IMG/VR virus record: IMGVR_UViG_3300048876_000002
Location: 1-63,226 of that record
Length of the DNA: 63,226 bases
Source of the DNA: a virus
Direction: 5' to 3' (one strand)
Made by a program: the position numbers and the translations under genes. Below the pieces are notes generated by a model that saw only the letters and a program-made list of their open reading frames with translations, searched no databases and was not told where the DNA came from. Position 1 is the stretch's first letter. Each line of letters starts with the position of its first letter. Shown here in pieces: positions 1 through 6,527 of the stretch.

Positions 1-127
1 GCTGGAACTCCCACGCCCGGATGTGGAGTGTAAGCCGTTCGGGATTTACGGTACTCAAACCAACTGGCAAATTGGCAGGCTACCGCGACTGGCGGCGCGA
101 AGTCTCGCTCGTAGCCTTCTTCTTTGC
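1..127. repeat. Terminal direct repeat, left copy
   Basis: These 127 bases are identical to positions 63100-63226. A repeat of this length at both contig ends is the usual overlap of a circular short-read assembly, so the genome is 63,099 bp as a circle. The repeat lies inside an open reading frame, not in a packaging or attachment site. Confidence 0.95.
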
Positions 128-557
128 AGAAGAGTTCCCACCATCCAAACATACCAGCGTCCGGCGTCGTCGCTCCCACGGAGGGAGCCGCCGGAGCACC
201 CAACCGCAACCGCCGTGAGAACCCACCCAGTATAGATTCAGGCTCGCCCACGGAGGGAGCCACCAGCTGGCCAAGAATTGCGGTGCGTACCTGCTCTCTT
301 GTTAGCGCCAGCCACCATTCCTGACATCCCTTTTCAGGGAAGTATGAGAGGGCCCACAACTCCCCTTTGCGTATTTCTAGGCCGTGCCACTCCGCTTTCG
401 ATCCTGTCATCACTACCTCCGATTCGTCCATCGCCTTCAGGTGCTCCGCCAGCGCCAGCAGTTCCATCACGGCGTTCTCGGTAGGCTTTCCGTTTTCGGC
501 CATGAGTTCCAGCCTTCGTGCAACGTAAGCAGGCGTGACCTTGAGTTCTGTAGTCAC
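1..557 (-). CDS. Modular linker-rich protein, N-terminal part (gene crosses the circular join)
   Basis: Reading leftward from GTG at 557 the frame stays open to base 1 and continues without a break at 63099, in the same frame, to the stop at 62265. The whole product is 463 residues; this part holds about the first 186. AGGAGA lies upstream of the GTG, and the stop of the preceding gene (558) directly abuts it. The N-terminal half contains helical segments and then a linker (A-P-S-V-G-A/E) occurring near residues 100 and 120, followed by a Trp-rich module of about 50 residues ending near Y-T-P-H-P. I recognise no enzymatic motif and assign no function. Splitting it at the window ends would produce two false partial genes. 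Confidence 0.85.
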   Translation of the reverse strand, partial: MTTELKVTPAYVARRLELMAENGKPTENAVMELLALAEHLKAMDESEVVMTGSKAEWHGLEIRKGELWALSYFPEKGCQEWWLALTREQVRTAILGQLVAPSVGEPESILGGFSRRLRLGAPAAPSVGATTPDAGMFGWWELFCKEEGYERDFAPPVAVACQFASWFEYRKSRTAYTPHPGVGVP

Positions 558-770
558 TTACTTTTTCTCCTGTGGAGCGCAATCGAACGTCCTTTCCAAG
601 ATGATCTTCTTGTAACCACGGAGCTTGATTTTCAACTTTAGGTCGGGCTGGGAAAATGTTGCCATCGTCGGCCCGGACTCCGTTTCAATCCAAGTTTTAA
701 TCACGCCCAGTACGGCATTGATCTGCCGCGTCCTAACCTGTTTTACCGCTTTCGATCCTGTCTCAGACAT
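558..770 (-). CDS. Small hypothetical protein, 70 aa
   Basis: ATG at 770 follows GGAG with a good spacing (GGAGAAACGCG). The product is rich in Lys and Arg, with a central alternating K-L-K-I-K-L stretch that looks like a beta strand. The stop at 558 abuts the GTG of the next gene, indicating co-translation in the leftward operon. Function not recognised. Confidence 0.75.
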   Translation of the reverse strand: MSETGSKAVKQVRTRQINAVLGVIKTWIETESGPTMATFSQPDLKLKIKLRGYKKIILERTFDCAPQEKK

Positions 771-797
771 CGCGTTTCTCCTTTGTGGCCTCAGCGC

Positions 798-1445
798 TTA
801 CCTTGCCTGCCCCGGTGTGCTGGGCGAAGGAACGGATTTCAGATAGTGCCCCAGAAGTTGCAGAGCCATGCCGCGAATTTGCACTCGTGCCAATTCCCCG
901 TCCGAATTGTTAGTGACAGCGATGGTAGCCTTGGTCCCATCAGCCAATTCAACCTGCACCCGCCAACGATTATGGTCGTTATATTTCAGGTTAACCAGTT
1001 TGTCGTACAGTTCGTGAGCCGCTCCCGAGTAGGTTCGGGGATGCTCAATGAGCGGAATCTTTGCTGCGATTTCTTTGATGGCTTCCAATTCCGATTCGGA
1101 CATCGGCGGTTGCGAAGGAACGGGAGCTTGAGCCGCCGCGATTCTTCGAGCGATAATTTCTGCGGCTAAGTCGTAGTTTATTTCGTAGTTGCGCGGGTCG
1201 CCGTTCATGGCACCCTTCAAGTCATACACCCACGTCTCGACAAAGGGCTTGAGAAGTTTCCAATCTTGCAATGGGGGAGATTGAGCCGCCGCGTAGTGCT
1301 TGGCGATAATCTCATAAGTTGCCAGATAGTCCGGGGAGTTATCGTAGCTTCGTCCACGGTCCGCATTCGCTTCTACAAGCTCTCGCGCCATATTTTCCAT
1401 CCACTTCTGCGGCTCCGGCGTGCCCTGCTCAACCTTTTTGGTCAT
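798..1445 (-). CDS. Hypothetical protein with repeated helix-plus-linker units, 215 aa
   Basis: The start is ATG 1445 (M-T-K-K-V), preceded by GGAG, and it overlaps the upstream stop as ATGA. The middle carries two related units: a short helix followed by 'AAAQSPP' and by 'AAAQAPVPSQPP'. The same style of linker (LAAQSAPIPAEPP) occurs in the junction-spanning gene, so the two may share modules. The C-terminal 80 residues look like a small alpha/beta domain (RVQVELADGTKATIAVTN). No catalytic motif is visible and the function is unknown. Confidence 0.8.
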   Translation of the reverse strand: MTKKVEQGTPEPQKWMENMARELVEANADRGRSYDNSPDYLATYEIIAKHYAAAQSPPLQDWKLLKPFVETWVYDLKGAMNGDPRNYEINYDLAAEIIARRIAAAQAPVPSQPPMSESELEAIKEIAAKIPLIEHPRTYSGAAHELYDKLVNLKYNDHNRWRVQVELADGTKATIAVTNNSDGELARVQIRGMALQLLGHYLKSVPSPSTPGQAR

Positions 1446-1606
1446 AAACTGTCTCCATCTGACTTGGAACATTTCGGCCCACAGCAATGTGTTCCCGCTA
1501 ATGGGTGCGCTGGTCCGACCCTGCTGTTACCCGGCATACACTTCCGACAGAGACACAAGCAGATGCTTGGCTTGCGCGGCGCATCACTGTCAACCTTGTC
1601 GCTCAT
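1442..1606 (-). CDS. Cys-rich micro-protein, 54 aa
   Basis: ATG 1606 is preceded by GAGGAGG with 8 nt spacing, one of the strongest ribosome sites in this operon. The product contains the cluster CLCLCRKC and a later HCCGPKC, consistent with a small metal-binding fold. The stop overlaps the next start as ATGA. A longer reading from further upstream would run through the end of the preceding gene and is less likely. Function not recognised. Confidence 0.75.
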   Translation of the reverse strand: MSDKVDSDAPRKPSICLCLCRKCMPGNSRVGPAHPLAGTHCCGPKCSKSDGDSL

Positions 1607-1619
1607 GGTCGATCCCTCC

Positions 1620-1979
1620 TCAATCTTTCCATCCGACTTGATCTTCGCGGAAATATGGCCGTGTAGTGGCCCCGCTTTTAACTGGCTTAAGCGCAGGTTT
1701 CCACGGAGCGTCTTTTCGCCCCATCGCAAACAATCGCTTAGAATAGAGCATGTGGTCGCGGCAAATCGTTTGGATGTATGCGAGCAGATCGTGCTTCCGG
1801 CCTTGGATAATTGCGTCACGCTCGCTGGATAGACTAGCCGGAGCATAACGCGAACTCTCGCGAGGAATTACTTTATCAATCCACTCTAAGTCTTTCAAGA
1901 TAGATTCTAGGTGCTCGTGGTACTGAAAGCACAGCATCTCCTGCCGTTCGGTCATCAATTTAACTTTTCGTTTCGCCAT
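1620..1979 (-). CDS. Hypothetical helical protein, 119 aa
   Basis: Start ATG 1979 lies 20 nt inside the 3' end of the upstream gene, suggesting translational coupling. The N-terminus is basic (MAKRKVKLMTERQ), followed by amphipathic helices rich in His, Glu and Leu. No known motif is seen. Confidence 0.75.
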   Translation of the reverse strand: MAKRKVKLMTERQEMLCFQYHEHLESILKDLEWIDKVIPRESSRYAPASLSSERDAIIQGRKHDLLAYIQTICRDHMLYSKRLFAMGRKDAPWKPALKPVKSGATTRPYFREDQVGWKD

Positions 1980-2292
1980 TGCCGTCCTTCCCCTTACTCC
2001 CTCTGCCGGAGAGTTCGTCAGCCAGCACCTCGTAAGCTTCAGCCACGGCTAGACGCTGCATTCGCCCATGGATCGTTCCTTCTGCCGACTGACTGAGTTC
2101 CGCGTTAATGCGTGCCGCCCGTTCCCTCAGCCTCTTTGCGATCTCCTCCCGCTCAAGCGCACGCTCCTTGAGGGAGAAGTCAACCATTGCATGAATCGGA
2201 GACAGTCGCTTGTACTCTTCTCCGATCAGATAGAGCCGCGCTCGTTTTCGTACTTCCTCGGCCTGTTCGGACTCAGCCTTTTGGTCAGCCAT
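1960..2292 (-). CDS. Charged coiled-coil-like protein, 110 aa
   Basis: ATG 2292 follows GAGGAGAGTGTG, the same 12-nt ribosome-site leader used by the next upstream gene (2303-2419). The product is almost entirely charged helix (runs such as KERALEREEIAKRLRERAAR), typical of a coiled coil. Unknown role. Confidence 0.8.
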   Translation of the reverse strand: MADQKAESEQAEEVRKRARLYLIGEEYKRLSPIHAMVDFSLKERALEREEIAKRLRERAARINAELSQSAEGTIHGRMQRLAVAEAYEVLADELSGRGSKGKDGNGETKS

Positions 2293-2302
2293 CACACTCT
2301 CC

Positions 2303-2419
2303 TCAACCTCGGACCCAGCCTTTGAGTTTTATTTCTAGGCCGTCATCGTACTTCACGTCGATGGTCAAACTACCGAGACTCAACAGCCACAGCAGGTACC
2401 ATCCGAATAGTCTTGCCAT
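2303..2419 (-). CDS. Single-span membrane micro-protein, 38 aa
   Basis: ATG 2419 follows GAGGAGAGTGTG, identical to the leader of the downstream gene; the stop TGA at 2303 is part of that second leader. The product starts MARLFGWYLLWLLSLGSL, a hydrophobic segment of about 15 residues, then a short polar tail. A small inner-membrane protein of unknown role. Confidence 0.65.
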   Translation of the reverse strand: MARLFGWYLLWLLSLGSLTIDVKYDDGLEIKLKGWVRG

Positions 2420-2452
2420 CACACTCTCCTCGTTCAACGGGGTTGCGGGGCA

Positions 2453-2644
2453 TCAGGGTTGCTCGGGGTCAATATTCTCGAAGCCGATTATTTCCGGTAT
2501 GCACAAATCGTCACCGTCGCAACCTCCGCCGAGGCCGCCACCCAGAGCACTCCGCAATTCTGGGGATTCAACCAGTACCGATAAAGTCACTGGGTACACA
2601 TCGCCATTGGTGCGGATCAACTTCTTAATGAAAATTCTAACCAT
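2453..2644 (-). CDS. Small hypothetical protein, 63 aa
   Basis: ATG 2644 is preceded by AAGGA. The C-terminal half has a Gly-rich stretch (GGGLGGGCDGDD) followed by an acidic tail. Overlaps the 3' end of the upstream gene by 28 nt. Function not recognised. Confidence 0.6.
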   Translation of the reverse strand: MVRIFIKKLIRTNGDVYPVTLSVLVESPELRSALGGGLGGGCDGDDLCIPEIIGFENIDPEQP

Positions 2645-2811
2645 TGCATCCTTCTTTCCGGGAACCTACAGCACGTCCCCATCGTCACGCCTACGGATTT
2701 TCGATCCAAGTTCCCCAAAAGTCGTTCGGCGGAAATATCGGGTTGTCGAGTGTACCGTTCAGCCAATTCAGTAGGATTTTCCCTGTACGCCGCAGTCACG
2801 AATGCCAGCAT
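2617..2811 (-). CDS. Small hypothetical protein, 64 aa
   Basis: I take ATG 2811 (MLAFVTAAYRENP) as start; a TTG further upstream at 2829 is possible. It overlaps the 3' end of its upstream neighbour by 44 nt, more than usual here, so the true start could be internal. No ribosome site stands out. Unknown function. Confidence 0.5.
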   Translation of the reverse strand: MLAFVTAAYRENPTELAERYTRQPDISAERLLGNLDRKSVGVTMGTCCRFPERRMQWLEFSLRS

Positions 2812-3001
2812 GGTTCTTGATTGGCTCAACGCATTTCCCGATGTTAATTATATCCATCACGGTTAGCCTGTCATCGACACGCTCAGCCAAGGCATACACC
2901 CACGCTTTCAGCATCCAGGCAACGCGAAGCAACCCGTCTTCACTGGTCACATCATGCCCCTGCCGCCGAACTTCTTCAGTCACATACTCGACAATTGCCA
3001 T
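2768..3001 (-). CDS. Small hypothetical protein, 77 aa
   Basis: ATG 3001 follows GGAGG with 7 nt spacing. The product (MAIVEYVTEEVRRQGHDV...) is predicted helical with a DDRLTVMDIINIGK segment. No recognised motif. Part of the leftward operon. Confidence 0.7.
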   Translation of the reverse strand: MAIVEYVTEEVRRQGHDVTSEDGLLRVAWMLKAWVYALAERVDDRLTVMDIINIGKCVEPIKNHAGIRDCGVQGKSY

Positions 3002-3037
3002 GTTCACCCCTCCACCAGTTCCTCATCCGATGCCCTA

Positions 3038-3262
3038 CTAGGAAATTCTCCCGACCTTGAGTAGCGTCACGCGCCTTTTGCCCGTGTAGGTCCGTAAGTT
3101 ATAGAGATCGGTTGCCGCGCTTGCTTTGCTCGGATACGCGATTGCGTGCCCACGAATGTCCGTATGAGGGACGAAAATATTCCGCCCGTCAAGCATTGTC
3201 CGCTTCACGTAGATCACGTACATCCGAAACGACATTCGATCCAACTGCTTATCCGTCAGCAT
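3038..3262 (-). CDS. Small basic hypothetical protein, 74 aa
   Basis: ATG 3262 (MLTDKQLDRMSFRMY) is preceded by AGGGG. The product mixes a helical N-terminus with a strand-rich basic C-terminus (YTGKRRVTLLKVGRIS). Unknown. Confidence 0.7.
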   Translation of the reverse strand: MLTDKQLDRMSFRMYVIYVKRTMLDGRNIFVPHTDIRGHAIAYPSKASAATDLYNLRTYTGKRRVTLLKVGRIS

Positions 3263-3278
3263 AGTTACACCCCTTCGC

Positions 3279-3524
3279 CTACAGCACTTCGCCTGGATCA
3301 ACGCCCTTCATCTGCAACAGCACGCTCCCAGTCAGCATGGTCCGGGCAACTTGCAGGCCAAGGTTATAGGCCCGTGCTGGCACGAGAAGCTTAATCTCGT
3401 CATCACTGAGGGCTGCATACAACTCGTGTACTTGTGCGGCCAACATCTTCGGATCGGCGGACTTCAGACTGTCCATCGCCGACTCAATCGTTCCTGCGGG
3501 TGGTACGCTCCACTTCGTTGCCAT
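3279..3524 (-). CDS. Small helical hypothetical protein, 81 aa
   Basis: ATG 3524 follows AGGAGGAG, a near-perfect Shine-Dalgarno. The sequence is acidic-helical with a repeated A-A-x-V/L-H/Y pattern. No recognised motif. Confidence 0.8.
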   Translation of the reverse strand: MATKWSVPPAGTIESAMDSLKSADPKMLAAQVHELYAALSDDEIKLLVPARAYNLGLQVARTMLTGSVLLQMKGVDPGEVL

Positions 3525-3561
3525 TGTCTCCTCCTGTGCTTACTCGGCTGTTACGCCCCGG

Positions 3562-4122
3562 TTATAGTTGTGGTTTATGGCACCAATGCTTGCCGTTCTC
3601 GGCGGTTTGAAGAATACGGGATTTGTCGACGCAGGTAGGCTCCTGCACAGTCTGATTCTCAGAACAGCACCCACACGAATTCCCGCTAGTTCTAGTGTCT
3701 ACCGCGCAAATATTGCAGTTTGGAATCTGCACGCACTCTTGGCGACCTTCCGTAATCGCCGGGACGTCTATCGGCTCCGCTAGTGGAGTCCGCGGATTTG
3801 TGCCGCCCTCCATTGGACATAGATCACCGATAAAGTTAGCGCCCTTCTGGAAGGAGCGATTGGTGGAACATTCTGGATCATCACAGCCCGGACGAATGTA
3901 TAGTGTGGCATTCGGCGGACAGTCAATCTCCTTCAACTGAAAATCCGCGTTCACTTGAAAGCAATCGCCGACGTTAGGCTGGTCACGGGTGACTAGTCCG
4001 AGGGTCCAAATTTCCTTGCCTGTAAGCCGTGCTCCCCCAAACTGATCAGGTGATTTCATTTGCCCCCAGCACCACGACCCCGCCAGCAGCATCGCCGCCA
4101 TGATCACGATTCGTTGTTTCAT
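3562..4122 (-). CDS. Exported Cys-rich protein with signal peptide, 186 aa
   Basis: GGAGG precedes ATG 4122. The N-terminus (MKQRIVIMAAMLLAGSWCWGQ) is a classic signal peptide: basic start, hydrophobic core, small residues before Gln. The mature part has about 17 Cys, including CNICAVD and CGCCS, so it is probably a disulfide-stabilised extracytoplasmic protein. A secreted early-region phage protein could act at the envelope, for example in superinfection exclusion, but nothing in the sequence proves that. It joins six further signal-peptide proteins at 39-51 kb. Confidence 0.8.
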   Translation of the reverse strand: MKQRIVIMAAMLLAGSWCWGQMKSPDQFGGARLTGKEIWTLGLVTRDQPNVGDCFQVNADFQLKEIDCPPNATLYIRPGCDDPECSTNRSFQKGANFIGDLCPMEGGTNPRTPLAEPIDVPAITEGRQECVQIPNCNICAVDTRTSGNSCGCCSENQTVQEPTCVDKSRILQTAENGKHWCHKPQL

Positions 4123-4276
4123 TCGTTGCCTCCTTCAAATTTAGAGATGCGTGGCGACCCGACTTGGTGTCCATCCTTCGCCTCAGCGTATCGCCATTCC
4201 TAGGTAACGACCGCCTGACCGGACGAAGCCGCCACACATCCCCTCTTCTGCCCAGCCTTCCGACCGGGCAAAACTC

Positions 4277-4726
4277 TTACGCCTTCGAGATTGCCACCTC
4301 TACCCTACTCGGTAGCCCAAAACCCTTTCTAACGCTGCACGCTACCACTTGGGCATCGTCTCGAAACACAATGCCCGTGAGCGAATCCAGAAGACCACGC
4401 AGCAGTTTATCCAGATCTGGTTTTGTGATCTTGTGCCGAACATCTTTCTTTGTAGACTTCGGCTTATCGAAGAAAAAGGAAGCCTCGACCGCGAGAGGGA
4501 TGTTTTCGAGCAGTCCAATTTTGGACTGATTCATCGCTACCTGAGCGGTCCCTGAAATCTCTTGGCGCCAGGGTTTCAGTTTCGAGTTATCGGAAGTGAT
4601 GATCGCCCTTTTCCACCCTTTAGGGATGAAGGCGCGGCTGGACCCTTGGGGCTGCGGGGTGCCGATTACCGTGAAGGTAATGAAGGCAGTCGGCTTGATT
4701 GTGTCGAAGAGTTCCGGCTGGGTCAT
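4277..4726 (-). CDS. rusA: RusA-type Holliday junction resolvase, 149 aa
   Basis: RusA enzymes are small dimeric, Mg-dependent nucleases that cut Holliday junctions and branched DNA, here probably during recombination or before packaging. The family signature is clear: residues 102-114 read KPDLDKLLRGLLD (acidic D104, D106 and D114), followed by the strand ending in FRDDAQV at 121-127 (D123, D124). Length matches the family (about 120-150). The start ATG 4726 overlaps the stop of the upstream ribbon-helix-helix gene as ATGA. A copy of the dispersed 16-bp palindrome lies inside this gene (4512-4527). It works alongside the ERF/YqaJ pair at 6.5-8.0 kb in recombination. Confidence 0.92.
   Translation of the reverse strand: MTQPELFDTIKPTAFITFTVIGTPQPQGSSRAFIPKGWKRAIITSDNSKLKPWRQEISGTAQVAMNQSKIGLLENIPLAVEASFFFDKPKSTKKDVRHKITKPDLDKLLRGLLDSLTGIVFRDDAQVVACSVRKGFGLPSRVEVAISKA
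4512..4527 (-). repeat. Dispersed near-palindrome, copy 1 (AGTCCAATTTTGGACT)
   Basis: Seven-base arms AGTCCAA/TTGGACT around a two-base centre. On the plus strand the centre is TT, so the AA version lies on the minus strand, the direction of transcription here. The other four copies, in rightward genes, have AA on the plus strand. Confidence 0.85.
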
Positions 4727-4884
4727 TTCGCCCTTCCATTGCTGTTTCGCGCTTGAATCGCTTCCTTAATAAGAACGCGAATCATTGCAGAAAGATTGCG
4801 ATCTTCTTGGACGGCGATCCGCGCAGCCTGTTTCTGAAGATCAGTCGGTATCCGGAGGCCGATGTATATCGTCGCTTTCTGCAT
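4723..4884 (-). CDS. Arc/CopG-like ribbon-helix-helix DNA-binding protein, 53 aa
   Basis: The product begins MQKATIYIGLRIPTDLQKQA, a short strand (residues 3-9) with alternating residues, followed by helix A (about 13-29) and helix B after a polar turn (N31-L32-S33, to about 47). This is the ribbon-helix-helix layout, in which dimers insert the beta ribbon into the major groove. P22 Arc is also 53 residues. The gene is first in the leftward operon and stands back to back with the rightward early promoter, the classic position of a phage regulator. Its stop overlaps the RusA start. I see no strong Shine-Dalgarno, only GAG 9 nt upstream. Identity as a regulator is inference; the fold is well supported by the pattern. 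Confidence 0.82.
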   Translation of the reverse strand: MQKATIYIGLRIPTDLQKQAARIAVQEDRNLSAMIRVLIKEAIQARNSNGRAK

Positions 4885-4914
4885 GAATGCTACTCTTGCA
4901 TACGAGCGCCCCTT

Positions 4915-4965
4915 TTGTCAACGGAAAAAAACAAACTACAAATACTGTAAAATAATAGTTGACAA
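4915..4965. promoter_or_regulatory. Divergent control region with inverted TTGTCAAC/GTTGACAA
   Basis: An exact 8-bp inverted repeat (4915-4922 and 4958-4965) places a consensus -35 hexamer TTGACA on each strand, about 43 bp centre to centre. An AT-rich stretch lies between. On the minus strand I find no convincing -10 at the usual spacing. The symmetry suggests a shared operator, probably for the adjacent ribbon-helix-helix protein. Confidence 0.55.
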
Positions 4966-4987
4966 GTTTTCCGCCTCATGCAATACT
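4959..4987 (+). promoter_or_regulatory. Rightward early promoter, sigma70-like
   Basis: TTGACA at 4959-4964 (6/6), 17-bp spacer, AATACT at 4982-4987 (4/6). It is the first promoter upstream of the rightward early operon, 36 bp before the ATG at 5023. Confidence 0.65.
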
Positions 4988-5022
4988 CGCTTCGTTGTTA
5001 ATCAAACCCTGGGAGGGGAAAT

Positions 5023-5238
5023 ATGACGGTCTTAGAAGGCAATCAATCGTATCGAGCAGCAATGACGATCCTGAAGACAGCACGGATGGCTCTGCTCGCC
5101 GAGAATGATGATGCTACCTATTACATGTTGGTTCATGCAAGCTATCAACTCACCGAGCAAGAGCATCGGGACATGAAAGCCAGTTTCGCTCACGAAGAGT
5201 TTTCGGCAGCCCCCATCGCGCCCTCCCAGGTACGTTGA
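5023..5238 (+). CDS. First rightward early gene, hypothetical, 71 aa
   Basis: ATG 5023 follows GGGAGGGG. Mostly helical with a Met/Ala-rich N-terminal half (KTARMALLAENDDATYYM) and a Pro-containing tail. Position immediately behind the early promoter suggests an immediate-early role; function unrecognised. Confidence 0.75.
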   Translation: MTVLEGNQSYRAAMTILKTARMALLAENDDATYYMLVHASYQLTEQEHRDMKASFAHEEFSAAPIAPSQVR

Positions 5239-5284
5239 ACTGCCGAGTACTCGATCCGGCTTACTACTTGGTCGGGTACTGAGC

Positions 5285-5299
5285 AGTCCAAAATTGGAC
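5285..5299 (+). repeat. Dispersed near-palindrome, copy 2 (AGTCCAAAATTGGAC)
   Basis: Intergenic copy, 23 bp before the ATG at 5308, AA centre on the plus (transcribed) strand. The terminal T of the right arm is replaced by G. Confidence 0.85.
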
Positions 5300-5307
5300 G
5301 ATAACTT

Positions 5308-5490
5308 ATGAATCCTCTTGATCCATGCTGGCAAGCGATAGCGGTACTCGATGCGTGCCGAGGAGACTTTCCGAAGGCTCTGGAACTGGCGAGAGTGGCG
5401 ATGGACCGAAGGATTCCGAGCGATGACGAATTTGAGTTTCGGTGTACGGTTTACGAGTTGTTGATGGGGATTGGGGGATATGAGTGTTGA
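5308..5490 (+). CDS. Small hypothetical protein, 60 aa
   Basis: ATG 5308; no strong ribosome site, and the palindrome copy at 5285-5299 occupies the position just upstream, which could affect its expression. The product (MNPLDPCWQAIAVLDACRGD) is helical. The next gene's GTG overlaps its 3' end. Confidence 0.6.
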   Translation: MNPLDPCWQAIAVLDACRGDFPKALELARVAMDRRIPSDDEFEFRCTVYELLMGIGGYEC

Positions 5491-5660
5491 AAGTCGGCGA
5501 CGAAGTTAGGCTTAAACTCGGATTGTCTGACAAGGGCGGACGTCGTGGAGTAGCCAAAATAGAACTTTTTTACAGTGACATCGACGGCGGAGTTCGCCTT
5601 GATAAGATGCTAGGCGGATTCTACTCATGGAACGTTAAAGATTTGGAGGCAGCACAATGA
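5484..5660 (+). CDS. Small SH3-like hypothetical phage protein, 58 aa
   Basis: GTG 5484 overlaps the previous stop and is preceded by GGGGG. The sequence VLKVGDEVRLKLGL, then RRGVAKIELFY and GGVRLDKMLGGFYSWN, alternates like a small beta barrel. The stop overlaps the next ATG (ATGA). Function unknown. Confidence 0.72.
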   Translation: MLKVGDEVRLKLGLSDKGGRRGVAKIELFYSDIDGGVRLDKMLGGFYSWNVKDLEAAQ

Positions 5661-5923
5661 CCGACGACACGAAGCAGATTCTCTCGCACCCGCTGATTCA
5701 GGGCGCAGTGTGGACCGCAACCGAGGAAGAGAGAGTCATGGACGAGCAGATCGCCATCGGACATGCAAGGCTGCTTCCAGTAGAGGAGAAGCGGCATTTC
5801 GCGGAATGCACTTGGATCAATGATGAAGGATACGACTGCGGTGCGGCGGCTGTCGTTCTGCTTTTGCCTAGCGGTGACGAAGGGCGCTGTCGTGGCCATA
5901 TTCAGAAAGGCGCGCAACTGTGA
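5657..5923 (+). CDS. Hypothetical protein, 88 aa
   Basis: ATG 5657 (preceded by GGAGG) overlaps the upstream stop. The C-terminal half has a Cys/His set (CTWINDEGYDC, then CRGH) that could bind one metal ion. No known family recognised. Confidence 0.75.
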   Translation: MTDDTKQILSHPLIQGAVWTATEEERVMDEQIAIGHARLLPVEEKRHFAECTWINDEGYDCGAAAVVLLLPSGDEGRCRGHIQKGAQL

Positions 5924-6126
5924 CCTCTCAGACTCATGCCGCGATATTACTCCTACAGCAATTCCTCCTGCGGGCCTTGTCTGAGCGCAAGCCATCGCGT
6001 GTGTGGTGGGAAGCAATGCGTGGAATCCGACAGAAGCAGGCCGATCAGGAGTTCGCGGAAATGGAACTGGCTCACGGAACGGTGCGAGAGCCGGGAAAGA
6101 TCGACTGGCGAAAACTTCCGTTTTGA
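5920..6126 (+). CDS. Small hypothetical protein, 68 aa
   Basis: GTG 5920 overlaps the preceding stop (GTGA). Helical N-terminus (AAILLLQQFLLRALSER) and a basic/acidic C-terminus. Unknown. Confidence 0.65.
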   Translation: MTSQTHAAILLLQQFLLRALSERKPSRVWWEAMRGIRQKQADQEFAEMELAHGTVREPGKIDWRKLPF

Positions 6127-6136
6127 GGAGCGATTT

Positions 6137-6277
6137 ATGCAACGCGAATCGTCCGGTTACACCGTTGTTTCATGGCTACTGTTCTGGACCGTAGCGGGTG
6201 GCGTGGCTTGGTATGGCATCTTGCGCGTCATGGCCTGGGCGTTGCGGGCGATGGGCGTTGTGATTACGGGAATCTAG
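6137..6277 (+). CDS. Single-span membrane protein, 46 aa
   Basis: ATG 6137 follows TGAGGAG. After ten polar residues nearly everything is hydrophobic (VVSWLLFWTVAGGVAWYGIL and on). Small early inner-membrane protein of unknown role. Confidence 0.65.
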   Translation: MQRESSGYTVVSWLLFWTVAGGVAWYGILRVMAWALRAMGVVITGI

Positions 6278-6299
6278 CTTAATAAAGGGGGCGCATTTA

Positions 6300-6527
6300 A
6301 TGCTCAGTTCAATCGCAGATCGGGCGCTTTGCTCAAGTCTTGAAGGAGATGGCGGATATGTGCGAGGCATTCAGATAGCTCTATTTGATACTGGAGATGC
6401 TACGCGGGTTGGAGTATGGCTCCTTCTAACGCAGAGATTTGACCACCCTGACGGCCTCGGAGATACGCTTTCTGAGGCATTGGAAGATGCAGCGCACAGA
6501 GTAAGACTGGAGAAACGACATGCCTAA
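6300..6527 (+). CDS. Hypothetical protein, 75 aa
   Basis: ATG 6300 is preceded by AAGGGGG. Alternating strand/helix pattern (GVWLLLTQRFDHPDG then a terminal helix). Overlaps the ERF gene start by 8 nt. Not recognised. Confidence 0.72.
   Translation: MLSSIADRALCSSLEGDGGYVRGIQIALFDTGDATRVGVWLLLTQRFDHPDGLGDTLSEALEDAAHRVRLEKRHA

Noticed and set aside
1446-1487. Extended start of the 798-1445 gene
   Set aside because: It would overlap the Cys-rich gene 1442-1606; the ATG at 1445 has a ribosome site and an ATGA overlap.
4046-4237. Leftward open frame between RusA and the Cys-rich secreted gene
   Set aside because: It overlaps the start of the secreted gene by 77 bases in another frame, has no ribosome site, and its residues look random. 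The remaining 150-base gap appears non-coding.
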